Origin: an uncultured Bacteroidota bacterium
Lineage (GTDB): Bacteria > Bacteroidota > Bacteroidia > Chitinophagales > Saprospiraceae
Length of the DNA: 59,652 bases
NCBI GenBank assembly: GCA_937861115.1
Contig: CALMBD010000307.1
Span: 1 to 59,652 of the forward strand
Direction of reading: 5' to 3'
Shown here: piece after piece, positions 9,544 to 19,181 of the stretch
Position numbering within the stretch: position 1 is the stretch's first letter
Layout of the letters: each line of letters starts with the position of its first letter
Position numbers and translations under genes: made by a program
Notes under the pieces: model-generated
Told to the model about the DNA's origin: nothing
Database searches by the model: none
Seen by the model: only the letters and a program-made list of their open reading frames with translations

Positions 9544-9577
9544 CAGAACCTGTAGTTGCCGTTCGAAACTTTAATGA

Positions 9578-9612
9578 TTTGAACGGCGTTTCCTTTAAAC
9601 TGCTTTTCTTTG
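9578..9612 (+). promoter_or_regulatory. Possible glnS promoter
   Basis: TTTG at 9578-9581, then 23 bases, then TTTCTTTG at 9605-9612. The second box differs from TAnnTTTG at one position. It lies 25 bases before the glnS start. Confidence 0.35.
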
Positions 9613-9637
9613 CAGCCCATTTCACGGACCCTTATTT

Positions 9638-11326
9638 ATGAGTACAGATAAGTCAACGGCCACTCCCGAATCGCTGAATTTTATTGAAGAAATTGTAGAA
9701 GCCGATCTCGCATCCGGAAAGCACCGGCATATACTGACCCGCTTTCCTCCCGAGCCGAATGGCTACCTGCATATTGGCCATGCCAAAAGCATTTGCCTGA
9801 ATTTCGGGCTCGCCCAGAAGTACGGGGGCAAAACCAACCTTCGGTTCGACGACACGAATCCGGTAACCGAGGAGACCGAATACGTAGACAGCATTCTCGA
9901 CGATGTGCGCTGGCTCGGGTTTGAGCCGGCCAATATTTTTTATGCATCCGATTACTTCGATCAGCTGTATGCCTGGGCAATCCAACTGATCCGCGACGGG
10001 AAAGCGTACGTGGACTTTTCCAGTCCGGCAACAATCGCCGACATGAAGGGAACGCCGACAGAGCCGGGTACCGACAGCCCGTATCGCAATACTTCCCCGG
10101 AGGAAAATCTTACCCTTTTTGAAAAGATGAAGGCCGGAGCATTTCCCGACGGGCATTGTGTGCTGCGCGCCAGGATCGACATGGCCTCCCCTAACATGCA
10201 CATGCGCGACCCGATCCTTTACCGTATCAAGCATGCGCACCACCACCGTACCGGTGATAAATGGAATATTTACCCGATGTACGACTGGGCGCATGGTCAG
10301 AGCGATTGCATCGAGGGGATTACCCACAGTATTTGCACCCTTGAATTCATTCCGCACCGCGAATTGTACAACTGGTTGATCGAACAACTGAACATACCGG
10401 CTCCTGTGCCGCATCAATATGAATTTGCACGCCTCAACCTGACCTACACGGTCATGAGTAAACGCAAACTCCTGCAACTCGTCCGGGAAAACCATGTGAG
10501 GGGCTGGGACGACCCCCGCATGCCGACAATATCGGCCTACCGGCGCAAAGGCTACACCCCGGAAAGCATCCGCAATTTTGCACAACGCATAGGCGTAGCC
10601 AAACGGGAGAACCTGATTGAGTTGTCGCTGCTGGAATTTTTTATCCGGGAAGACCTTAATAAAAAGGCCCAGCGCCGCTTTGCAGTACTCGATCCCCTCA
10701 AGGTGGTGATTACCAATTACCCCGAAGATCAGGTGGAATGGCTGGAGACGGATAATAATCCCGAAGACGAGCACGCCGGTAAACGACAACTGGCCTTTAG
10801 CCGCGAGTTGTATATCGAACGCGACGACTTCATGGAAAATCCGCCGCCCAAATACTTCAGGCTATCGCCGGGGTCCATGGTGCGGTTGAAGTCGGCATTC
10901 ATAATCAAATGCGATTCCGTTGTCAAGGATGATTCCGGCAATATTACGGCATTGCATTGCACCTATTTCCCGGAAAGCCGTTCTGGGCAGGACACTTCAG
11001 GACTCAAGACGCAGGGTGTAATCCATTGGCTTTCTGCATCGAATGCCAAACAAGCGGAAGTAAGACTATACGATCGCCTGTTTCGGGTAGAAGATCCTGC
11101 TGCCGAGGAGGATTTCAAACAAACCATCAACCCCGATTCGCTTCATATTGTCGAAAATGCAATGATCGAACCGGCATTGGCAGAAGTCAGTACCGGTGAG
11201 ACATTCCAGTTTACCCGCCTGGGCTACTTTTGTGTCGACCCGGACAGTACGCCGGAACGGATCGTGTTCAACCGAACGGTTACCTTAAAGGATACGTGGG
11301 CCAAGGAAAAAACAAAATCTGTTTAG
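9638..11326 (+). CDS. glnS: Glutaminyl-tRNA synthetase
   Basis: 562 residues, the normal size for bacterial GlnS. The class I HIGH motif is in [15 protein letters not shown] (around 38-52) and the KMSKR-equivalent is VMSKRKL (around 272). The amino-acid-site motif RFDDTNP (around 70) and the GlnRS-type C-terminal beta-barrel anticodon domain are present. GlnS rather than GltX is supported by the R-I-D-M discriminator segment and the long eukaryotic-like C-terminal barrel. Having glnS suggests direct tRNA-Gln charging in this organism. It stands alone and is followed by a 215-base gap. Confidence 0.95.
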   Translation: MSTDKSTATPESLNFIEEIVEADLASGKHRHILTRFPPEPNGYLHIGHAKSICLNFGLAQKYGGKTNLRFDDTNPVTEETEYVDSILDDVRWLGFEPANIFYASDYFDQLYAWAIQLIRDGKAYVDFSSPATIADMKGTPTEPGTDSPYRNTSPEENLTLFEKMKAGAFPDGHCVLRARIDMASPNMHMRDPILYRIKHAHHHRTGDKWNIYPMYDWAHGQSDCIEGITHSICTLEFIPHRELYNWLIEQLNIPAPVPHQYEFARLNLTYTVMSKRKLLQLVRENHVRGWDDPRMPTISAYRRKGYTPESIRNFAQRIGVAKRENLIELSLLEFFIREDLNKKAQRRFAVLDPLKVVITNYPEDQVEWLETDNNPEDEHAGKRQLAFSRELYIERDDFMENPPPKYFRLSPGSMVRLKSAFIIKCDSVVKDDSGNITALHCTYFPESRSGQDTSGLKTQGVIHWLSASNAKQAEVRLYDRLFRVEDPAAEEDFKQTINPDSLHIVENAMIEPALAEVSTGETFQFTRLGYFCVDPDSTPERIVFNRTVTLKDTWAKEKTKSV

Positions 11327-11377
11327 CCGTTAAGTTGCGTTATCCAGCCGCTAAAACATGCTTTTCACGGTGTAAAA

Positions 11378-11407
11378 TTGATTTGTATATCAGCTTCAAT
11401 AACTTTG
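11378..11407 (+). promoter_or_regulatory. Bacteroidota promoter, TTG-N19-TAACTTTG
   Basis: TTG at 11378-11380 and TAACTTTG at 11400-11407 are separated by 19 bases, the expected -33/-7 spacing. It would give a leader of about 130 bases for the secreted protein at 11542. A second weaker box, TACCTTTA (11503-11510), lies closer to the start. Confidence 0.55.
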
Positions 11408-11541
11408 CGAAAAGCGTTTACAGTATGCCCGTTTTCCTCGGGTAAAATGGATAAAATTCGTCATTAGGCCTTTTTTTCACCAGGGCTTATCCTCTCAGGT
11501 TCTACCTTTATCGTTTCATAATAAAACAAAATTTCTAAGCA

Positions 11542-13374
11542 ATGAAACACATTCTTACTAAAATTCTTGCCGTGTGCGCTTTCATTCTTGTAGTAGCGGG
11601 AGTGCAGGCTCAGGAATTCTACTCTGAAAAATTCAACAACCCGGGTTTGCCGGCCGGCTGGTCGACGGCCGACCCATCGCCCAATAACGTGCTTTGGGAA
11701 CGGTGTACCGATACCGTAGGCAACTGCCACGCCAATCTCGGCTACCCTGCTTTTGCCGGTACCGACCGCGGCAATGGCTTCGTGCTTGTCGATTCCGACG
11801 GCGCAGGCGATCTTGCATCGCCGCACATTTCCCAATTGACAACTTCGGCAATTAATTGCTCCGGAAAATCGCAGGTATTTGCCGTATTCGATACCTATAT
11901 CGGTGTTTTCGACTACGATGCCGATCAGAATGCCGTCCTCCGCGTGAGCACCAACGGAACAGACTGGACAACCTATGAGCTGTTCCAGGGTGTTACCGGC
12001 GCTACACCGAATGACCGCTTTTCCGACAACCCGCTTATTGCAGGCGTTGACATCTCCGCTGTAGCAGCCAACCAGGCTACGGTTTACCTGCAGTGGCAGT
12101 GGACCGGCGACTACGAGTACTGGTGGATACTTGACAATGTTCGCCTGACGACGGAAGATCCGTCTCCGAAGCATAACCTGTCTATCGGCGACTTCTTCTA
12201 CCCCGTTTCAAGCTATGCCACGCCCGCTTCGCAACTGGGAGATGACATTTTCGCATTCGAAGTAAATGTCAGCAATAAAGGCAGCCAGGCGCAAACAGGC
12301 GTAAAGGCTTATGCCTATGTATTTGAAGCCGACGCCACCACTGGAGCGCTTACCAGTGTCATTTTTGTAGACAGTGTAGAAGTGGGCGCACTTGACGCCG
12401 GCGTTCTGGACAGCGCGATTGCTTTCCCTAATTCGTTTGCGCCGGTACTGCCGCAGGGGCTGTATGCAGTTGCCTATGAAATTGTGTCCGATTCTGTTGA
12501 CCAGCGTCCGAACGACAACTTTGAGGGCGACTATTTTGAGGCGACTGACCTGTATTTTGCCAAAGAAAACGGCCCACAGGTGGGTTATGTGCCCAGCGAC
12601 GGCGGCGATTGGGCCGTAGGCAACTACTACCGCATGGGCTCCTCTACGATTGAGCAGTTCAAGGCAATCGGCGCAGAATTCGCTTTTGCTGTCAATGCAC
12701 CGCTTACGGCCGACCAGGTTCAGGCAGAAGTTACGCTGTACAAGATTAACGAAGATGTGGATGAGAACTTTGACAACTTTGAACCGAACGGATCAAGCAT
12801 GAACATTATTGGTCTGAGTTCTTATTCGGCAACGCCGGGAACGGAATCCTACGACCTGCAGGCCGTCGAGATCACCGATATCCTTTCCGCAGAACCTGGT
12901 GTGCTGCTCGAGCCGGGTGGTCGTTATATCCTTGCTGTAGGATATGCCGGCGACTTTGCTGAAGTATTCCATGCGTTTAACGAAGATATCACCGCATTCT
13001 TCCCTTCTACCTTCGTGTACGTGGGTGCAGAATGGAACCCTGCAGGATTTGTGGGCCGTCCCAATGCTGTCGTTCGTATGTACCTCGACCTGGTATCGAA
13101 AACCGACGACACGCCGCTGCCCGAATCGGCCCTGCAGGTTTCGCCGAATCCCGCTACCGACATCGTCAACCTGAAAATTCAATTTGACGAGCCGACCGAT
13201 GCAACCATCACGATTGCAGACATCAGCGGCCGTGTGGTTACTTACCAGGACCGCCAGGGCTTGTTGAACGATAACATCACGTACAATGTGAACAGTTACG
13301 CGCCGGGCACCTACCTGGCCCGTATCGCGACGAAAAAAGGCACCAGAACGCTGAAGTTCGTTGTACAGCGCTAA
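11542..13374 (+). CDS. T9SS-exported protein with choice-of-anchor-J/MAM-like domain
   Basis: 610 residues. The signal peptide runs to about residue 22 (VQAQ). Residues about 25-205 resemble the choice-of-anchor J/cleaved-adhesin fold: FYSEKFNN...LPAGW at the start, VLRVSTNGTDWTTY in the middle and YEYWWILDNVRL at the end. Residues about 210-525 are a region of beta-rich segments without recognised motifs. Residues about 528-610 form a T9SS type A sorting domain (VSPNPATD, GRVV, YLARIATKKG, KFVVQR). The protein is probably secreted or attached to the cell surface. A strong terminator follows at 13399. Its role (adhesion or matrix) is inference only. Confidence 0.88.
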   Translation: MKHILTKILAVCAFILVVAGVQAQEFYSEKFNNPGLPAGWSTADPSPNNVLWERCTDTVGNCHANLGYPAFAGTDRGNGFVLVDSDGAGDLASPHISQLTTSAINCSGKSQVFAVFDTYIGVFDYDADQNAVLRVSTNGTDWTTYELFQGVTGATPNDRFSDNPLIAGVDISAVAANQATVYLQWQWTGDYEYWWILDNVRLTTEDPSPKHNLSIGDFFYPVSSYATPASQLGDDIFAFEVNVSNKGSQAQTGVKAYAYVFEADATTGALTSVIFVDSVEVGALDAGVLDSAIAFPNSFAPVLPQGLYAVAYEIVSDSVDQRPNDNFEGDYFEATDLYFAKENGPQVGYVPSDGGDWAVGNYYRMGSSTIEQFKAIGAEFAFAVNAPLTADQVQAEVTLYKINEDVDENFDNFEPNGSSMNIIGLSSYSATPGTESYDLQAVEITDILSAEPGVLLEPGGRYILAVGYAGDFAEVFHAFNEDITAFFPSTFVYVGAEWNPAGFVGRPNAVVRMYLDLVSKTDDTPLPESALQVSPNPATDIVNLKIQFDEPTDATITIADISGRVVTYQDRQGLLNDNITYNVNSYAPGTYLARIATKKGTRTLKFVVQR

Positions 13375-13398
13375 TATACCGAAGCGCTGAAAAGGCAG

Positions 13399-13433
13399 CC
13401 CGGATTCCTCAACTGAAGGAATCCGGGTTTTTT
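13399..13433 (+). terminator. Intrinsic terminator after the T9SS protein, shared with lpxB
   Basis: CCCGGATTCC (13399-13408) and GGAATCCGGG (13418-13427) form a perfect 10-bp stem with a 9-base loop, followed by six T. On the opposite strand the same stem lies just after the lpxB stop and is followed by a short T-run, so it may act in both directions. Confidence 0.85.
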
Positions 13434-14517
13434 ATTGCGCCAGAATGGCCTCGGCCGCCTTGCCTGAAGCCCCGCCTTCGCCCAGCAGGCGCCGCAATTC
13501 CTCATATCCCTTCCTGATTTCGTCTGCTTTGTCCGGCTCCAGAATCGCTGCCATTGCCGCGCTGAGGTTTTCCCTGTTCAGTTCCTGCTGAATCAATTCC
13601 CGGACGAGCGGGCGATCCAGGATCAGGTTGACCAGCGATATATACTTTACGTTCACGAGGCGGCGCGCAATGAAATACGAGACAGGATTTCCGGCATAAC
13701 AAACGACCTGCGGCACATCGAGCAAGGCTGTTTCAAGCGTCGAAGTACCGGATTTCACCATTGCAGCCCGGGCCTGTCGGAGCAGGTCGTAGGTCTTTCC
13801 CCGGACGAGGGATACCTGAGGGTAATGTTGGAGAAATGGCCCGAAAAATTCGGCAGGTAATGAAGCGGCGGCGGCAATAACAAATTTGTATCCGGGAAAA
13901 TCAACCGAACTTTCCAGCATGACAGGGAGTATGCGCTGTATCTCCTGCTTCCGGCTGCCCGGCAGCAATACGATGGTGTCTTTGTCCTGCCGGACCGGCT
14001 CCTGATCTGTATTTGGAAGGATAGCATCCAGCAGGGGGTGGCCGACGAATTCGGCTGCCACGCCATATTGTTTGAAAAATGCCTGTTCAAACGGGAGAAT
14101 GACCAGCATTTTGTCCACATCGCGGCGAATGTCGCGTACGCGGGAGGTGTGCCAGGCCCAAATCTGGGGAGAGATATAATAGATGACTTTGAACCCTTGT
14201 TGTTTTGCCCACCTGGCCACGCGCAGGTTGAAGCCGGGATAGTCGATCAAGACCACCGCATCAGGTTGAAATTCAAGAATATCCTGTTTGCAAAAGCGCA
14301 GATTACCCAGTATGGTGCGCAGGTTTTTGAGCACCTCCCAGAAGCCCATGAAGGCAAGGTCCCGGTAATGCCGGACCAGGTGCCCACCCGCAGCCTGCAT
14401 CAGGTCGCCACCCCAGACACGGCAAACCAGTTCGGGCGAACGCGCTTTCAGAGCCTTGATCAGATTGGCGCCATGCAGGTCGCCCGATGCCTCGCCGGCT
14501 ATAATGTAAAGTTTCAT
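13432..14517 (-). CDS. lpxB: Lipid-A-disaccharide synthase
   Basis: 361 residues from the ATG at 14517, where the family N-terminus MKLYIIAGEASGDLHG begins; a longer upstream reading adds only low-complexity sequence. It joins UDP-diacylglucosamine and lipid X to make the lipid A disaccharide at the inner membrane. Typical LpxB segments are visible: GEASGDLHGA, RVWGGDLMQAAGG, FMGFWEVL, LIDYPGFNLR, YYISPQIWAW, LPGSRKQEI and VKSGTSTLE. It lies about 100 bases downstream of the Omp28-like gene on the same strand. LpxB confirms that the organism builds an outer membrane with lipid A. Confidence 0.95.
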   Translation of the reverse strand: MKLYIIAGEASGDLHGANLIKALKARSPELVCRVWGGDLMQAAGGHLVRHYRDLAFMGFWEVLKNLRTILGNLRFCKQDILEFQPDAVVLIDYPGFNLRVARWAKQQGFKVIYYISPQIWAWHTSRVRDIRRDVDKMLVILPFEQAFFKQYGVAAEFVGHPLLDAILPNTDQEPVRQDKDTIVLLPGSRKQEIQRILPVMLESSVDFPGYKFVIAAAASLPAEFFGPFLQHYPQVSLVRGKTYDLLRQARAAMVKSGTSTLETALLDVPQVVCYAGNPVSYFIARRLVNVKYISLVNLILDRPLVRELIQQELNRENLSAAMAAILEPDKADEIRKGYEELRRLLGEGGASGKAAEAILAQ

Positions 14518-14588
14518 AATAGCGGCAAAGGACGCGTTTTCGGCAGGAAAAGAAAAGCGGCAGCCGCACATGGCGACTACCACTTTTC

Positions 14589-14616
14589 AAAAAAAGTTAA
14601 GAGAACCGGAAGGTTC
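14589..14616 (-). terminator. Possible terminator after the Omp28-like gene
   Basis: On the minus strand GAACC-TTCC-GGTTC (14603-14616) forms a 5-bp stem. Seven T follow after a short spacer (14589-14595). The stem is short and the T-run is displaced, so this is a weak candidate. Confidence 0.35.
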
Positions 14617-14619
14617 GAA

Positions 14620-16575
14620 TTAACGGGAGATAACGAAGGTCTGGGCAACCGTCTGGCCACCGGCCGTAACGGAAAGCACATAAGCGCCGGTAGCCATGTC
14701 GCCTACACGGAACGGCAGGCGCTGTTCACCGGAGATATTGGAGTAGTTGCGCTCGACAACAACTTTACCCATTGCGTCTACGATGCGGACCATAACGTCG
14801 CTCGTTTCTGTGAGATTGAGTTTGATCGTTGCTTCGTCAACCACAGGGTTCGGGAACATTTTAACCGACACAGCGCTGTTGGCATCTTTCACACCGGTAA
14901 AGATGTTCGGAATAGACGTTGCTTCTGCGTTGAGTATTTCGCCGCCAGCATTGTTGATCAGCATGGTAACGGCGTGCATTTGCGTTACGTCGTAAGCATT
15001 GGGAACGGTATAAGTAGTCTGGTAAGAGAATACCGTGCCGGCAGGATTTGTAGCCGGGGCGCTGTTAGCAGCACCGTTGAAACTGCCAACGATAGCGCGT
15101 GCAACGTGGTTGTACACCATTTGTGATGCCGGAACCGTTGTAGGCAGGTTTTCATAACCACCCATTGGGCCATTGCCGCCACCGGAGTAGGCGTTCTTTT
15201 GACCCCAGGTAGAGGCAGTACCCGTTACATCATCTTCCGTAAATGCTACGGCTACACGGAAGTCGCCGTTCATCTCTTCGAGGAATTTGAAGTAGCTGGT
15301 AACCGTGGCAGTACGGGTCGTAGCATCCCAGTCAACATTCTGGTTGATGGCAACTACAGGCTCCTGCGACATGCGGTCGATGAAGTAGTCTTCGAACTCG
15401 AGCGGGTCAACATCACCGTAGGCGCGGTCGATCAGGCCGCTGGGATAACCGCCAACTGCTGCAGATACAGGTCCGTCATAGGCAGCTACTACCATCGGGT
15501 CCGCATTGTGTACAGCGATACCGATAAAGTTGTCGTAGTTCTCCGTCAGGAAGTCCATCATAACAGCGCCGCGGGGGCACCACTGGCACCAGGTGCCGGT
15601 AGCCTCTTCACCGATAACCTTGCGGCCGGCAACAGGCGTAACGCCTTCAACGCCGGCATTGGCAACATTGTCAGAAGGATCATTGTCGTCGCCTGCGCCA
15701 TTGATATTTCCAATGGTGATCTGGACGTCATTTACACCCTGGGCAACGGTATAGGGCAGTTCGAAGTCGTAGCTTTCGTCGAACGGCATGTCAACCGTTA
15801 CTGTCTCCGTCGTAGTGGTCGTGCCATTGGAAACAACGATGTCAAAGGAAGTGACATTTACGAAGCCGGGGTTGTTTACCGTGCCGGTAAGGTACATCTC
15901 GCCGCCCGTCCAGAACTTGGCATACTCAAAGTATGTCGGAACTGCGTCGATGTAGCGGCTGAGGCCTACAGCAGCAACGTTTGTTTTCACAACATCGTCC
16001 GGAATAACCAGTTTGACATTGTCGATTGCCGCACCGTAGAGCCATCCGCCGTTATCGGAGTACTTCAGTGCGAACAGGACGTTAGCCATGCCGGCATAGT
16101 CGGTCACTTCGAAGCCGGAAGGATTGACCCAGAAAGAACGGCCTTTGATGGCTTTGAGCGGTATCCAGTTGGCGCCGCCGTCCGTGGAAGCAAAGCCGTC
16201 AAGATTTTCAATGACTCCCTGGTAGGACAGTTTAGCAAAAAACAGGTCGTAGATCAGGAAAAGTTTCTCGCCGGCCTGGGCAGTCAGATCGAACGGAGGC
16301 AGAATAACGAGATCGTTCAGTTTGTTGCAGTTACACTTGTCGTCGTTGGTTCCGAGAATATTGCCGGAACCGTTGTTCGGGATCGGAAAAGAGGTGGAAG
16401 AAAGTGCAGTGTTTGTACCAACTTTCCAGCCGCCATCCGTAGCAGCAGTTTGTTGTGTCCAGCCGGCCGGAAGTGTTGTTCCGGACTCGAAATCTTCAGA
16501 CCAAATAACTGTTTGTGCGTTGAGCGCCGTGGCAAATACAACCATGGCAACAGCAAAAAGTAGTTTTTTCAACAT
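14620..16575 (-). CDS. T9SS-exported protein with Omp28-like thioredoxin domain
   Basis: 651 residues. The signal peptide ends near residue 20 (LNAQ). Residues about 25-192 are a choice-of-anchor-J-like domain (FESGTTLPAGW at the start, AAIDNVKLV at the end). A beta-rich linker follows. Residues about 318-480 resemble the Omp28 family: EEATGTWCQWCPRGAVMMDFL carries a CxxC pair (C330, C333) in a thioredoxin-like context. Residues about 570-651 form a T9SS type A sorting domain (MFPNPVVDEATI, GAYVLSV). A second close Cys pair, C81 and C83 (CNC), is in the N-terminal domain. I infer an extracellular thiol-redox or binding protein. A TAGATTTG box lies 39 bases upstream. Confidence 0.85.
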   Translation of the reverse strand: MLKKLLFAVAMVVFATALNAQTVIWSEDFESGTTLPAGWTQQTAATDGGWKVGTNTALSSTSFPIPNNGSGNILGTNDDKCNCNKLNDLVILPPFDLTAQAGEKLFLIYDLFFAKLSYQGVIENLDGFASTDGGANWIPLKAIKGRSFWVNPSGFEVTDYAGMANVLFALKYSDNGGWLYGAAIDNVKLVIPDDVVKTNVAAVGLSRYIDAVPTYFEYAKFWTGGEMYLTGTVNNPGFVNVTSFDIVVSNGTTTTTETVTVDMPFDESYDFELPYTVAQGVNDVQITIGNINGAGDDNDPSDNVANAGVEGVTPVAGRKVIGEEATGTWCQWCPRGAVMMDFLTENYDNFIGIAVHNADPMVVAAYDGPVSAAVGGYPSGLIDRAYGDVDPLEFEDYFIDRMSQEPVVAINQNVDWDATTRTATVTSYFKFLEEMNGDFRVAVAFTEDDVTGTASTWGQKNAYSGGGNGPMGGYENLPTTVPASQMVYNHVARAIVGSFNGAANSAPATNPAGTVFSYQTTYTVPNAYDVTQMHAVTMLINNAGGEILNAEATSIPNIFTGVKDANSAVSVKMFPNPVVDEATIKLNLTETSDVMVRIVDAMGKVVVERNYSNISGEQRLPFRVGDMATGAYVLSVTAGGQTVAQTFVISR

Positions 16576-16613
16576 AAGGCAGTAATTTAATTGAAATTTT
16601 GAATTGATGGGTG

Positions 16614-16621
16614 CAAATCTA
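16614..16621 (-). promoter_or_regulatory. Bacteroidota -7 box TAGATTTG
   Basis: An exact TAnnTTTG match on the minus strand, 39 bases upstream of the start at 16575. Confidence 0.5.
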
Positions 16622-16749
16622 CCTATACCCTTGAGTTCTTTAGAATTTTTAGATAAAAATATCTTGAATGGATAAGAATAGCATCTTTGCTGGTTTGCTG
16701 TAAAAAATTTGCATGGAACTTACAGTGCCCTGATTTGTTTGTAGGGCAG

Positions 16750-16757
16750 TATTTTTG
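16750..16757 (+). promoter_or_regulatory. Bacteroidota -7 box TATTTTTG before mutS2
   Basis: An exact TAnnTTTG match. Transcription would start near 16764, which rules out the longest possible mutS2 reading (from 16687) and favours a start at 16768 or 16786. Confidence 0.45.
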
Positions 16758-16785
16758 CCGCACACATATGTTTTACCGAACGCCC

Positions 16786-19179
16786 ATGCACTTCGAGCCG
16801 AAAGACGTTTTCCGAAAACTGGAATTTGACAAGATAACAGACCTGCTTGTAAAGGAGGCACTTACCCCAATGGCAGCGGAGTTGCTGGGGCAATTGTCTC
16901 CAAATACTGATTTTGCCGGCATCCAACGCGAATTGAAAGAGACCAGGGAGTTCAAATTAATCCTGGAAAAAAACGACCGGCTGCCGCTCGCGTCCTTCCC
17001 CGACATCCGGCACGACCTGAAAATGCTCGAAAAGGAAGGCTATACGCTTCAGGCTGAATCATTTCAGGGTATACTGCTTATCCTGACTATCTCGCGCGAT
17101 ATTTTCCGCTTTTTTGCCGCCGGACCCAAGAAGGAAATTTACCTCAACCTCTATGAGCTGGTGCGTCCGCTTTCTCTGGATGAAGGCCTGATCAAGGCCA
17201 TCATGGCGGTGTTTGATGAAAAGGGTGATATCCGGCCCGATGCATCGCCCGAACTGATGCGGATACGCCGCGAAACCCAGCAAAAAATCAGGGAACTGGA
17301 TACCCGGTTCCGGCAGATCATTCAGGAGTACCGCGCTAAAGGCTGGTTGTCAGATACCCCGGAGAGTTTCCGGAACCACCGGCGTGTGCTTTCCGTACCT
17401 GCCGAACACAAGCGCAAGATCAAGGGAATCATTCACGACGAGTCGGACACCGGTCGCACCGCATTTATTGAGCCTGAAGCGGTAACGGAGATCAATAACG
17501 ATCTGTTCGATCTGGAACAGGAGGAACGCAGGGAAATATTCCGCATACTGCGCAACCTGAGCGATACCATCAGGCCTTATGCCGCGCTGATCGGCGATTA
17601 TGTTGAAATGCTGATCCGCTTTGACTTTATTCAAGCCAAAGCACGTCTGGCCCTTTCCATGCGTGCCAATATGCCGTTGCTGCAAGAGAAGCCAGTCATC
17701 AGCATAAAAAAAGGCTATCACCCCCTTTTATATCTCAAGAACAAGCCACTGGGCCGGAAAACGGTCCCCTTCGAACTGAAACTGGATGCCGAAAACCACA
17801 TGCTTATCCTTTCCGGGCCGAATGCCGGCGGCAAGTCTGTCGCCATGAAATCGGTCGGCCTGTTGCAACTGATGGTACAATGCGGTTTACTCATCCCGGT
17901 ACATGAATTGAGTGAATTCGGGGTGTTCCGGCAGGTATTCGCCGATATAGGCGACCAGCAGAGCCTCGACGACGACCTGTCGACTTATTCCTCCCGGCTA
18001 CAGAATGCCCGATTGTTTATTCAAAAGGCCACTCCCCAGACACTGGTGCTGATCGACGAGATGGGCAGCGGTACCGATCCCAAGCCGGGAGGCGCCATCG
18101 CAGAAGCCATACTCAGGCAGTTGCACCGCAAAGGGGTGTATGCCGTGATTACAACTCACTACTCCAATCTTAAGGTGTTCGCATTCCGCAATCCGGGCAT
18201 TTTGAATGCCAATATGTATTTCGACAAGGATACGCTTTCCCCGACTTACGAACTGAAGGTGGGTCGCCCGGGCAGCAGTTATGCTTTTGAAATTGCGGAA
18301 AAAAGCGGGCTGCCCAAAGACATCATCGGCTATGCGCGCAACCGGACCGGCCCCGAAACGGCAGTTGACGACATCCTTATAGAATTGCAGCGAGAAAAAC
18401 AGGAACTGGAAGAAAAACTGCTATCGGTCACCGAAAAGGAGCAATCCCTGGAAAGGTTGATCAAAACCTATGATTCCATGCACCAGGACCTGGATGTCCG
18501 GCGCAAACGCCTCAAACTCGATCAAAAAGAGTTCGAATTGAGGCAGAGCGCCAACACCAGCCGGGAGGTCGATAAACTGATCCGGCAACTCAAGGAGGAA
18601 AAAAATATCGAACGCGCCAAGGAGGTATCCGCCAAACTCAAAGTGGAGCGCAGTGAAAAAGCCCGTCAGGTCGATGAGGTAAACGCAGAAGTCGTTCGGC
18701 TTGAAGAACAAAACGCACCTCAGGCATCCGGCCGGCCCCTGGCAGCAGGCGACTACGCCCGGCTGCGTTCAGGGGGAGCCACCGGGCGTATCGACGAAAT
18801 CAAGGGTCAAAAAGCCATGCTGACGATGGGCGGCCTTCGCATTACCGTGCCACTCAGGGACCTGTTGCCTGCGGCTGAGCCGATCAGGCAGACTGCCCAT
18901 GTCACCGCAACAGACCTCCAGTACGTCGCAGGTTTCGATGCCAAGATTGACCTGCGCGGCATGAGCAAGGATGAAGCCATGCGAGTCCTGGAGAAGTTTG
19001 TGGATAACGCGCTGCTGTCCAATGCTTCAAGCCTGCGTATCCTGCATGGAAAAGGCGACGGTATCCTGCGCAAGGTCGTGCGACAGAAACTCCGGGAATA
19101 CGGCGGCAATATCTCCAATGTTTTTCACCCGGAGCAGGACGGCGGAGGCGAAGGCGTAACGATAGTAGAGTTGATGTAA
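16786..19179 (+). CDS. mutS2: MutS2 family ATPase/endonuclease
   Basis: 797 residues from the ATG at 16786 (MHFEPKDVF), the usual MutS2 N-terminus; 16768 is an alternative. The core MutS helical region is about 1-330. The ABC-type ATPase domain has Walker A GPNAGGKS (344-351), then STYSSRL and the Walker B region VLIDEMGSGTDP. A long coiled coil follows (about 530-640). The C-terminal Smr domain (about 720-797) has DLRG and HGKGDGILR. MutS2 proteins act in suppression of homologous recombination or in ribosome rescue, not mismatch repair. The gene ends 2 bases before the convergent VOC gene. Confidence 0.95.
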   Translation: MHFEPKDVFRKLEFDKITDLLVKEALTPMAAELLGQLSPNTDFAGIQRELKETREFKLILEKNDRLPLASFPDIRHDLKMLEKEGYTLQAESFQGILLILTISRDIFRFFAAGPKKEIYLNLYELVRPLSLDEGLIKAIMAVFDEKGDIRPDASPELMRIRRETQQKIRELDTRFRQIIQEYRAKGWLSDTPESFRNHRRVLSVPAEHKRKIKGIIHDESDTGRTAFIEPEAVTEINNDLFDLEQEERREIFRILRNLSDTIRPYAALIGDYVEMLIRFDFIQAKARLALSMRANMPLLQEKPVISIKKGYHPLLYLKNKPLGRKTVPFELKLDAENHMLILSGPNAGGKSVAMKSVGLLQLMVQCGLLIPVHELSEFGVFRQVFADIGDQQSLDDDLSTYSSRLQNARLFIQKATPQTLVLIDEMGSGTDPKPGGAIAEAILRQLHRKGVYAVITTHYSNLKVFAFRNPGILNANMYFDKDTLSPTYELKVGRPGSSYAFEIAEKSGLPKDIIGYARNRTGPETAVDDILIELQREKQELEEKLLSVTEKEQSLERLIKTYDSMHQDLDVRRKRLKLDQKEFELRQSANTSREVDKLIRQLKEEKNIERAKEVSAKLKVERSEKARQVDEVNAEVVRLEEQNAPQASGRPLAAGDYARLRSGGATGRIDEIKGQKAMLTMGGLRITVPLRDLLPAAEPIRQTAHVTATDLQYVAGFDAKIDLRGMSKDEAMRVLEKFVDNALLSNASSLRILHGKGDGILRKVVRQKLREYGGNISNVFHPEQDGGGEGVTIVELM

Positions 19180-19181
19180 CC

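Noticed and set aside
9653-10789. 378-codon open frame on the minus strand
   Set aside because: It is antisense to glnS, which is complete and has all class I motifs.
14038-15126. 362-codon plus-strand frame spanning the lpxB/Omp28-like junction
   Set aside because: It is antisense to two well-supported genes and crosses their intergenic gap.
15199-16563. 454-codon open frame on the plus strand
   Set aside because: It is antisense to the Omp28-like T9SS gene, whose minus-strand product has a signal peptide, CxxC module and sorting domain. The plus-strand product has no family features.
16687-16785. N-terminal extension of MutS2
   Set aside because: The extra residues are Cys-rich and unlike MutS2, and a TATTTTTG promoter box lies inside this stretch.
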